This document shows positions 1-5,949 of a stretch of 16,752 nucleotides of DNA, in pieces. The notes under the pieces were generated by a model. That model was given only the letters and a program-made list of their open reading frames with translations, did not search any database and was not told where the DNA came from. A program made the translations under genes and the position numbers. This stretch comes from an uncultured Oscillospiraceae bacterium (lineage in GTDB: Bacteria > Bacillota > Clostridia > Oscillospirales > Oscillospiraceae), in the NCBI GenBank assembly GCA_934659445.1, contig CAKUHV010000031.1, forward strand, positions 1 through 16,752, written 5' to 3'. Position 1 is the stretch's first letter. Each line of letters opens with the position of its first letter.

Positions 1-75
<75 letters not shown>

Positions 76-100
76 AGGTAGTTGCCGGAAAACGGGAAAG

Positions 101-176
101 TGGTGGGAACAACAGGGCTCGAACCTGTGACCCCATGCTTGTAAGGCATGTGCTCTACCAGCTGAGCTATGCTCCC
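101..176 (-). tRNA. tRNA-Val (UAC), CCA encoded
   Basis: Complete 76-nt cloverleaf on the minus strand. The acceptor arms GGGAGCA and TGTTCCC (105-111) pair with one G-U wobble. The D-arm has AGCTCAGCTGG and the T-arm GGTTCGAGCC. The anticodon stem CATGC/GCATG holds the loop CTTACAA, giving anticodon UAC (valine). The discriminator A and the CCA tail are encoded at 101-104. It is the first gene of a leftward tRNA transcript driven by the promoter at 208-236. Confidence 0.97.
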
Positions 177-207
177 TGATGGTCCCGCTTTCGCAAACGG
201 CTTGCTT

Positions 208-236
208 ATTGTACTAAACTCCGCCGGAAATGTCAA
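208..236 (-). promoter_or_regulatory. Sigma-A promoter of the tRNA-Val/tRNA-Asp transcript
   Basis: On the minus strand a perfect -35 TTGACA (231-236) is followed by a 17-bp spacer and the -10 TACAAT (208-213). The predicted start is about 25 nt upstream of tRNA-Val. Two matching boxes at ideal spacing directly before a tRNA gene make this one of the best-supported promoters in the window. Confidence 0.9.
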
Positions 237-354
237 CAGGTAATTTGAAATTTCTTTGAGGATTTTTCCGTTCCTCTCCGCCCCGGTCTGTCCGCGGCCT
301 CCACGGCGACAGCCCTTTTTCTTCTATTTTGCCCGTCTTTTGCTCCGTTTCCTC

Positions 355-383
355 TTGCAGTAGCACCGGACAAGAGGTATAAT
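355..383 (+). promoter_or_regulatory. Sigma-A promoter of purA
   Basis: A perfect -10 TATAAT (378-383) sits 17 bp downstream of a -35-like TTGCAG (355-360). The predicted start near 390 leaves a leader of about 70 nt before the purA start codon. I see no purine-riboswitch-like structure in that short leader. The stretch 237-354, between the two divergent promoters, holds nothing else I recognise. Confidence 0.75.
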
Positions 384-446
384 ATAGTGGTTGCGTTACG
401 GGCGGGAAAAGGCAAATCCGCACAGCGGTTGCGAATCCCCGGCCAT

Positions 447-452
447 GGAGGT
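447..452 (+). promoter_or_regulatory. Ribosome-binding site that sets the purA start
   Basis: GGAGGT lies 7 nt before the ATG at 460. The open frame extends upstream to an ATG at 391, but that codon is only about 8 bp after the -10 box, essentially at the predicted transcription start, and has no Shine-Dalgarno sequence. The start at 460 also places the family's N-terminal GANWGDEGKGK motif at the usual distance from the initiator Met. Confidence 0.9.
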
Positions 453-459
453 AACACAC

Positions 460-1752
460 ATGGTAAAAGCGATCGTGGGCGCCAACTGGGGCGACGAAGG
501 CAAAGGCAAGATCACCGACCTGCTGGCGGAGACATCCGACGTGGTCATCCGGTTCCAGGGCGGCGCCAATGCCGGCCACACCATCATCAATGACTACGGC
601 CGTTTCTCCCTGCACTCCCTCCCCTCCGGCGTGTTCTACTCCCACATCACCAATATCATTGGCAACGGTGTGGCGGTGGACCCGATCAAGCTCGCTGCCG
701 AGCTGAAGTCCCTGACTGACCGGGGCGTGCCTGCCCCCAAGCTGATCATCTCCCAGCGGGCCCAGCTGCTGATGCCCTATCACGTCCTTCAGGACGCCTA
801 TGAGGAGGAGCGCCGCGGCGGCAAGGCCTTTGGCTCCACCAAGAGCGGCATTGCTCCCTTCTATTCCGACAAATACGCCAAGATCGGCATTCAGGTCTGC
901 GACCTGTTCCACGAGGATATTCTGCGGGAGCGGCTGGAGCAGGCGGCGGAGATCAAGAACATCCTGTTCGAGCACATGTACCACAAGCCCAGGATCAGCG
1001 CCGACGAGCTGTTCGGCCAGCTGATGCAGGTGCGGGAGCAGATCCGCCCCTATGTGGGCGACGCCGTGTCCTTTGTCCACCAGGCCCTGAAGGAAAATAA
1101 GACCATTTTGCTGGAGGGGCAGCTGGGCTCTATGAAGGACCCCGATCTGGGCATCTTCCCCATGACTACCTCCTCCCACACTCTGGCCGGCTTCGGCTGC
1201 GTGGGCGCGGCGGTGCCCCCCACCGCCGTCAAGGACGTGATCTGCGTCACCAAGGCCTATTCCTCCTCTGTCGGCTCCCATACCGAGCCCTTTGTCAGCG
1301 AGCTGCTGGGAGACGCGGGTGAGGAGCTGCGCCGCCGGGGCGGTGACAAGGGCGAATACGGCGCCACCACCGGCCGCCCCCGCCGTGTGGGCTGGTTCGA
1401 CACCGTGGCCACCAAGTACGGCTGCATGATCCAGGGTGCCACTCAGGTGGCCCTGACCTGCCTGGACGTGCTGGGCTATCTGGACGAGATCCCCGTCTGC
1501 ACCGGGTATGAGATCGACGGCGAGATCACCGATCAGTTCCCCGTCACCCCCTTTTTGATGAAGGCCAGGCCCGTATTCACCACCCTGCCGGGCTGGAAGT
1601 GTGACATCCGGGGCTGCAAGGACTACGATCAGCTGCCCGAGAATGCCAAAAAGTATGTGGACTTCCTGGAGGCCCGCATTCAGGCCCCCATCACCATGGT
1701 CTCCACCGGCCCCGAGCGCCACGAGATGACCAGCCGCACCCCAAAGCTGTAA
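460..1752 (+). CDS. purA: Adenylosuccinate synthetase (PurA)
   Basis: Cytoplasmic enzyme of AMP synthesis. It joins IMP and aspartate to adenylosuccinate using GTP. The 430-aa length matches the family (about 430). Visible family motifs are GDEGKGK (11-17, with catalytic Asp12), GGANAGHT (34-41, with catalytic His40), TSSHT (237-241), the base-binding loop ATTGRPRR (302-309), LDVL (335-338) and STGPER (415-420). Several substrate loops differ from the well-known E. coli enzyme: the segment normally reading GTTGRGIGP is GSTKSGIAP (125-133), EGAQG is EGQLG (219-223), and KAYSTRVG is KAYSSSVG (265-272). The gene looks intact, so I read these as a divergent clade and not decay. It has its own promoter upstream. 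No classical terminator follows, only a U-tract-less hairpin, so read-through into the protease gene is possible. Confidence 0.95.
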   Translation: MVKAIVGANWGDEGKGKITDLLAETSDVVIRFQGGANAGHTIINDYGRFSLHSLPSGVFYSHITNIIGNGVAVDPIKLAAELKSLTDRGVPAPKLIISQRAQLLMPYHVLQDAYEEERRGGKAFGSTKSGIAPFYSDKYAKIGIQVCDLFHEDILRERLEQAAEIKNILFEHMYHKPRISADELFGQLMQVREQIRPYVGDAVSFVHQALKENKTILLEGQLGSMKDPDLGIFPMTTSSHTLAGFGCVGAAVPPTAVKDVICVTKAYSSSVGSHTEPFVSELLGDAGEELRRRGGDKGEYGATTGRPRRVGWFDTVATKYGCMIQGATQVALTCLDVLGYLDEIPVCTGYEIDGEITDQFPVTPFLMKARPVFTTLPGWKCDIRGCKDYDQLPENAKKYVDFLEARIQAPITMVSTGPERHEMTSRTPKL

Positions 1753-1761
1753 TATCTTTTC

Positions 1762-1796
1762 CCCGCCGGATGTCCCCGCAGGGGGCGTCCGGCGGG
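1762..1796 (+). other. Long stable hairpin after purA, without a U-tract
   Basis: Two 16-nt arms (1762-1777 and 1781-1796) pair almost completely, with two G-U wobbles, around a GCA loop. They begin 10 nt after the purA stop codon. No run of T follows on the plus strand, so it is not a canonical intrinsic terminator. It may be a weak terminator, a 3'-end stabiliser, or a processing element between purA and the protease gene. Confidence 0.6.
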
Positions 1797-1810
1797 CGCG
1801 CAGTCGCAAT

Positions 1811-1849
1811 GCTCCTGTCTCTCCCCGCCCCTTCGGCGCGGTCAGGAGC
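1811..1849 (+). other. Inverted repeat upstream of the protease gene
   Basis: GCTCCTG (1811-1817) and CAGGAGC (1843-1849) form a perfect 7-bp outer stem. Inside it CGCC (1826-1829) and GGCG (1835-1838) can form a second small stem. The right arm ends 7 nt before the Shine-Dalgarno region of the S41 gene. There is no T-tract. The function is unknown; it could be a leader structure or operator. Confidence 0.4.
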
Positions 1850-1867
1850 CGCTTCAAAGGAGGTCTT

Positions 1868-3745
1868 ATGAAGAAGCTGCTCGCTTCCCTGCTTTCCGCC
1901 GCCCTCGTTCTGTCCCTGTGCGCCGCCCCCGCCGCCGCTCTGGGCACCGACGATGCCCGCCAGCTGCTGCGGGACTACTATGTGGATCCCCTGCCCGATC
2001 AGGTGCTGGAGCAGGACAGTCTGGACGACATTCTGGCCGCCATCGGCGACCCCTACACCTCTTATATGAGCGCCGAGCGCTATCAGGAGTTCCTCAGCTC
2101 GGTCAACGGCCAGTCTCTGGTGGGCATTGGCGTGTCCATCCAGAATGCCTATGACAACGGCTACCTCATCCTGTCCATTCTGGATGACTCCCCCGCGCTG
2201 GAGGCCGGACTTCAGGCCGGCGACCGCATCATCGCCGTGGATGGCCGGACGGTCTCCGCCGATCTTACGCCCCAGACTCTCATCGCCGGAGAGGAGGGCA
2301 CCCCCGTCACCGTCACTCTGATCCGCGGGGCCGACGGCCGGCAGGTGGATGTCACCATGCTCCGGCGCACGGTCACCGTGCCCATCGTCACCAGCGAGCA
2401 GCAGGACTCCATCGGCTGGATCAGCTGCACCAGCTTCGGCAGCAGCACCTCGGATACGGTGGAAAAGGCCATCCAGACGCTGGATAAGGACACCGCCGTA
2501 TGGGTCGTGGATCTGCGCTCCAACCCCGGCGGCACCGCTCAGGCCGCCGTGGCTTCCGCCGGAGCCTTTCTGGGCGGGAACAGGATCATGTCCCTGTTCA
2601 GCGGCCAGATGAGCACCTATTACTACTCCACCACCGCCGCCATGGCGGATCTGACGGACAAGCCCCTGATCGTTCTGACCAGCTCATACTCCGCCAGCGG
2701 GTCTGAGCTGTTCTCCGCCGCCATCCGGGACTACGCCGGGGGCGTCGCTCTGGGGCAGCGCACCTTCGGCAAGGGGGTGGCCCAGACCGTTTTTGACGAG
2801 GACAATACCCAGGGGCTTTTCGACGGAGACTGTCTGAAGATCACAACCCACCGCTTCTACTCCCCCGAGGGGGTCACCAACCACATCGTGGGCGTTTTGC
2901 CCACCCTGCTGATCTCCCGGGAGAACACCGCCGACGCGGCCCGGGTGCTCTCCGCCCCTGAACCGCAGCGGGCCGGCGGCTATTACCGGCTGGAGCTGGC
3001 CGGGCAGACCTTCTACATCGATGGGAGCACCGCTGCGAAGGCCTATCCCGCCGCCCTTGCCGAGGTGCTCTCCGCCCTGCCCCCCTCCGCCCGGCTCTGC
3101 CGCGGCTCCGGTCGGAGCACCTGGACGGAGGCCGCTGCCGCAGAGGCCGCCGCGCAGTGCGGCCTGACGGCGGAGTATGAGCGCTATGCCAACGACTTCA
3201 CCGACGTCGACGGCGCCCAGCACCGGCAGGAGATCGCCACTCTGGCGGCATACGATCTGGTGAGCGGCTATGGGGACGGCACCTTCCGGCCGGAAAACAC
3301 CGTCACCCGGGCGGAATTCGCCGCCATGCTTGCCGCCGCCCTGAACCTAAGCGGCAGCGGCACGTCCGCCTTTACGGACGTCCCCGCCGACGCGTGGTAC
3401 GCCTCCTCCGTATCCGCCATGGCCGCAAAGGGCTTTCTGGCCGGGTATGAGGACGGCACCTTCCGCCCCGACAACACCATTACCTATCAGGAGATGGTCA
3501 CCGTGCTGTCCTCCGTGGCCGTCTGGTGTCTGCTGAACGGCAGCGAGCTGCGGGATACCGAGCTGTCTGCCAACGACTGGGCCATCTACTATGACTGGGC
3601 CGACTGGGCCCAGATCCCCGCCCGGAATCTGGTCTCCCTGGGGGTAAGCCTTGACGCAGATGCCTATGGCGACCGGGGCACCCGGGACGATGCCGCCGGG
3701 CTGCTGTGCCAGCTGATGGAGGGCATTCACCTGCTGTGGGACTGA
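1868..3745 (+). CDS. Secreted S41 (C-terminal processing) peptidase with PDZ and three SLH motifs
   Basis: A 625-aa exported protease predicted to sit at the cell surface. Residues 1-25 form a signal peptide: KK, a hydrophobic core, and an AxA-type site near 23-25. Cys18 is preceded by Leu, so it is not a good lipobox. The Ctp-family signature DPYTSYMS is at 61-68 and a PDZ domain at about 84-165. The S41 fold spans about 170-350, with catalytic Ser277 (in YSASGSE) and Lys302 (in FGKG), 25 residues apart as in Prc/CtpA. A linker (about 355-440) leads to SLH motifs at 444-492, 502-550 and a degenerate third at about 560-625, the type that binds secondary cell-wall polymers. AAAGGAGGT lies just before the ATG. 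I see no promoter of its own, so it may be transcribed with purA. Substrates are unknown; wall or surface-protein maturation is an inference. Confidence 0.9.
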   Translation: MKKLLASLLSAALVLSLCAAPAAALGTDDARQLLRDYYVDPLPDQVLEQDSLDDILAAIGDPYTSYMSAERYQEFLSSVNGQSLVGIGVSIQNAYDNGYLILSILDDSPALEAGLQAGDRIIAVDGRTVSADLTPQTLIAGEEGTPVTVTLIRGADGRQVDVTMLRRTVTVPIVTSEQQDSIGWISCTSFGSSTSDTVEKAIQTLDKDTAVWVVDLRSNPGGTAQAAVASAGAFLGGNRIMSLFSGQMSTYYYSTTAAMADLTDKPLIVLTSSYSASGSELFSAAIRDYAGGVALGQRTFGKGVAQTVFDEDNTQGLFDGDCLKITTHRFYSPEGVTNHIVGVLPTLLISRENTADAARVLSAPEPQRAGGYYRLELAGQTFYIDGSTAAKAYPAALAEVLSALPPSARLCRGSGRSTWTEAAAAEAAAQCGLTAEYERYANDFTDVDGAQHRQEIATLAAYDLVSGYGDGTFRPENTVTRAEFAAMLAAALNLSGSGTSAFTDVPADAWYASSVSAMAAKGFLAGYEDGTFRPDNTITYQEMVTVLSSVAVWCLLNGSELRDTELSANDWAIYYDWADWAQIPARNLVSLGVSLDADAYGDRGTRDDAAGLLCQLMEGIHLLWD

Positions 3746-3783
3746 ACCCCCGCGGCAAAACACATAATCTGTACATCATGTCT

Positions 3784-3790
3784 GAAAGGA
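3784..3790 (+). promoter_or_regulatory. Ribosome-binding site that sets the start of the His-rich GTPase
   Basis: GAAAGGA lies 8 nt before the ATG at 3799. In-frame ATGs also occur at 3778 and 3790, but 3790 overlaps this site and 3778 has none. Starting at 3799 gives the usual G3E N-terminus, a beta strand (TKIDIISG) running straight into the P-loop. The 53-bp gap after the protease gene has no terminator and no convincing promoter. Confidence 0.75.
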
Positions 3791-3798
3791 TGATCATT

Positions 3799-4935
3799 AT
3801 GACAAAGATCGACATTATCTCCGGTTTCCTCGGGGCTGGCAAGACCACCCTCATCAAGAAGCTGCTGCAGGAGTCCTTCAAGGGCGAAAAAGTGGTTCTG
3901 ATCGAGAATGAGTTCGGCGAGATCGGCATCGACGGCGGCTTTCTGAAGGATGCCGGCGTTGAGATCACCGAGATGAACTCCGGCTGCATCTGCTGCTCTC
4001 TGGTGGGCGACTTCGGCGCGGCTCTGCGCAAGGTGCTGGCCCAGTACGCTCCCGACCGCATCATCATCGAGCCCTCCGGCGTGGGCAAGCTGTCCGATGT
4101 CATCGCCGCCGTGGAGCGGGTGCAGAACGAGGTGCCCGACCAGATGCACCTGAGCAGCTTCGTCACCGTGGTGGACGCCACCAAGGCCCGCATCTACATG
4201 AAGAACTTCGGCGAGTTCTTCAACAATCAGGTGGAGCACGCCAGCGCCATCCTCCTGTCCCGCACCCAGGGCATGGACCCCGCCAAGCTGGAGGCCGTTG
4301 TAAAGCTGCTGCGGCAGCACAACGAAAAGGCCGCCATCCTCACCACCCCCTGGGATCAGCTGTCCGGCGCCCAGATTTTGGAGGCCATGGCCGGCGGTCA
4401 CTCTCTGGCCCACCAGCTGATGGCGGAGATCGCCCGGGAGCACGGCATTGAGCACGACGACGACCACTGCTGCTGCGGCCACGATCATCATCATGACCAC
4501 GACCACGACGAGCACGAGCACCATCACGACCACGACGAGCATGAGCATGAGCACCACCATGAGCATGGGGACGACTGCGGCTGCGACGCCTGCACCAGTC
4601 TGAACCTCCACCACGATCACGACCACGACCATGAGCACCACCATCACCACGCGGACGAGGTGTTCACCTCCTGGGGCCGGGAGACCGCCCGCAAGTACAG
4701 CCGCGAGGAGCTGCAGGACATCCTGGCCGACCTGTCCATGACCGACCGGTACGGCGTGATCCTGCGGGCCAAGGGCATGGTGCCCTGCGCCGACAGGGAT
4801 GTGTGGCTGCACTTCGACCTGGTGCCCGGCGAGTTCGAGATCCGCGAGGGCGCCGCCGACTATACCGGACGGCTGTGCGTCATTGGCTCCGGGCTGAAAG
4901 AGGACGGGCTGGAGAAGCTGTTCCTGCTGGCGTGA
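3799..4935 (+). CDS. G3E-family (CobW/COG0523) GTPase with His-rich metal-binding loop, putative zinc metallochaperone
   Basis: A 378-aa soluble GTPase of the COG0523 metal-chaperone family. Visible parts are the P-loop GFLGAGKTT (9-17), ENEFGEIGID (36-45), the family metal motif CxCC (Cys63, 65, 66 in GCICC), and EPSG (91-94). The position usually reading NKxD is SRTQ (154-157). An insert at about 215-284 holds roughly 30 His among Asp/Glu, plus Cys clusters CCC (224-226) and CxCxxC (260-265). The CobW C-terminal domain (about 288-376) follows, with SWGRE, LRAKG and GRLCVIGSG. COG0523 members deliver Zn, Co or Ni to client enzymes by GTP-driven transfer; the His-rich loop favours zinc or nickel storage and delivery. 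The client cannot be told from this sequence. It is 11 bp upstream of a second G3E gene, so the two form an operon. I see no clear Zur box. Confidence 0.9.
   Translation: MTKIDIISGFLGAGKTTLIKKLLQESFKGEKVVLIENEFGEIGIDGGFLKDAGVEITEMNSGCICCSLVGDFGAALRKVLAQYAPDRIIIEPSGVGKLSDVIAAVERVQNEVPDQMHLSSFVTVVDATKARIYMKNFGEFFNNQVEHASAILLSRTQGMDPAKLEAVVKLLRQHNEKAAILTTPWDQLSGAQILEAMAGGHSLAHQLMAEIAREHGIEHDDDHCCCGHDHHHDHDHDEHEHHHDHDEHEHEHHHEHGDDCGCDACTSLNLHHDHDHDHEHHHHHADEVFTSWGRETARKYSREELQDILADLSMTDRYGVILRAKGMVPCADRDVWLHFDLVPGEFEIREGAADYTGRLCVIGSGLKEDGLEKLFLLA
4498..4547 (+). repeat. Tandem repeat in the His-rich coding region (27-bp period)
   Basis: Two copies of a 23-bp segment start at 4498 and 4525, differing at one base, with a 27-bp period. 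They encode the 9-residue units HDHDEHEHH and HDHDEHEHE (residues 234-251). The surrounding His/Asp/Glu codons are similarly low in complexity. Slippage or unit duplication could change the number of metal-binding residues without breaking the frame. Confidence 0.7.
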
Positions 4936-4946
4936 GGTGACCGGAT

Positions 4947-5894
4947 ATGGAAGATTCTCGCATTCCCATTTACCTGATCACCGGCTTTCTGGACAGCGGA
5001 AAGACCACCCTGCTCATCGACACCCTGGGCATGGACTACTTCAACGATGGCCAGCGCACCGTTCTGGTGCGCTGCGAGGACGGCGAGGTGGAGTATGACC
5101 CCCAGCAGCTGTCCCAGCGCAACTGCCGTCTGGTCCCTGTGGAGGAGCCGGAGCAGCTGACCCACGACTTTCTGACGGAGATCGACCGCCGGTATCAGCC
5201 CGAGCGGGTGCTGTTCGAGTACAACGGTATGTGGCCCATTCAGGTGCTGCGGGACCTGAAGCTGCCCAAAAACTGGGGACTCTATCAGGCCATCCACGTC
5301 ATCGACGGCACCACCTTCGAGATGTACCGGGCCAACATGGCCTCTCTGATGATGGACGCGGTGAGTGAGGCGGACATGGTTCTGTTCAACCGCTGCACCC
5401 CGGACATGGATCTGTCCGCATGGAAGCGCTCCATCCGCGCGGTGAACCGCCAGACGGAGATTGTGTTTGAGGACGCAAAGGGCGAGGAGCTGGAGGTAGA
5501 GGACATCCTGCCCTACGATCTGGAGGGCGACCACATTCAGCTGGAGGACGACGACTACGGCATCTGGTATCTGGACATCCAGGACGCCCCGGAGAAATAT
5601 ACCGGCAAGACCATTACCTTCAAGGCCCTTGCCATGACCAGCAGCCGCCTGCCCAAGGGGACCTTCATCCCCGGCCGCAACGCCATGACCTGCTGCGAGG
5701 AGGATGTGCGCTTCTTCGGCTTCCTGTGCAAGTATGACAAGGCCCGCACCCTGAAAAAGGGCACCTGGGTCACGGTGACAGCCAAGATCGCCTGGGAGTA
5801 CTCCCCGGTCTACACCGCCCAGGGGGTGGTGCTGTACGCCGAGCGCGTAGAGCCCGCCGATCCCCCCGCCGACCCCATGATCTACTTCCGCTGA
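4947..5894 (+). CDS. G3E-like GTPase fused to a C-terminal DUF1980/TIGR03943-like domain
   Basis: A 315-aa protein. The N-terminal part (about 6-190) is a G3E GTPase: P-loop GFLDSGKTT (13-21), VRCEDGEVEYD (41-51) where the family has ENExGE, FEYNG (90-94) in place of ExxG, and NRCT (148-151) in place of NKxD. The CxCC metal motif is absent; only Cys60 lies nearby. Instead of a CobW C-terminal domain, residues about 205-315 resemble the C-terminal part of the DUF1980 (TIGR03943, YcgQ-like) family: a strand, FIPGRNAMTCC (240-250), then WVTVTAKI and a DPMIYF tail. This assignment is from memory of the family pattern. The Shine-Dalgarno GAGGTGA (4934-4940) overlaps the stop of the upstream GTPase, indicating translational coupling. 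DUF1980 proteins usually pair with a DUF318 permease; none is in this window. A role in metal handling is inferred. Confidence 0.8.
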   Translation: MEDSRIPIYLITGFLDSGKTTLLIDTLGMDYFNDGQRTVLVRCEDGEVEYDPQQLSQRNCRLVPVEEPEQLTHDFLTEIDRRYQPERVLFEYNGMWPIQVLRDLKLPKNWGLYQAIHVIDGTTFEMYRANMASLMMDAVSEADMVLFNRCTPDMDLSAWKRSIRAVNRQTEIVFEDAKGEELEVEDILPYDLEGDHIQLEDDDYGIWYLDIQDAPEKYTGKTITFKALAMTSSRLPKGTFIPGRNAMTCCEEDVRFFGFLCKYDKARTLKKGTWVTVTAKIAWEYSPVYTAQGVVLYAERVEPADPPADPMIYFR

Positions 5895-5910
5895 ACCAAT
5901 GAAAGGCAAG

Positions 5911-5946
5911 GCCCCCACCCGCTCTGCGGGTGGGGGCACTGTTTTT
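5911..5946 (+). terminator. Strong intrinsic terminator of the GTPase operon
   Basis: A perfect 12-bp GC-rich stem (5911-5922 with 5926-5937), a TCT loop, then ACTG and a run of five T (5942-5946). It ends 3 bp before the stop codon of convergent addA. On the minus strand the same hairpin follows addA closely but is trailed only by CTTGCCTTTC, so it may also terminate addA, less efficiently. Confidence 0.9.
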
Positions 5947-5949
5947 CTG

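Noticed and set aside
384..459. Purine riboswitch or PurR-type leader for purA
   Set aside because: The leader is about 70 nt and shows neither the three-way junction elements of purine riboswitches nor a terminator/antiterminator pair.
214..1947. 577-aa open frame on the minus strand across purA
   Set aside because: It is the reverse of purA, Gly/Ala/Leu/Val-rich with no recognisable domain, and it runs through two intergenic regions and two promoters.
4460..4660. Possible tandem or CRISPR-like repeat array
   Set aside because: The repetition comes from His/Asp/Glu codons within one open frame. There are no spacers and no conserved palindromic repeat.
3727..4812. 361-aa minus-strand frame with long Val/Met runs
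   Set aside because: The runs are the reverse complement of the His/Asp/Glu codons of the metal loop in the GTPase gene. It is not a membrane protein.
4860..5939. 359-aa minus-strand frame opposite the second GTPase
   Set aside because: It overlaps a well-supported gene with a P-loop and a coupled ribosome-binding site, and it crosses the terminator hairpin. No motif was recognised.
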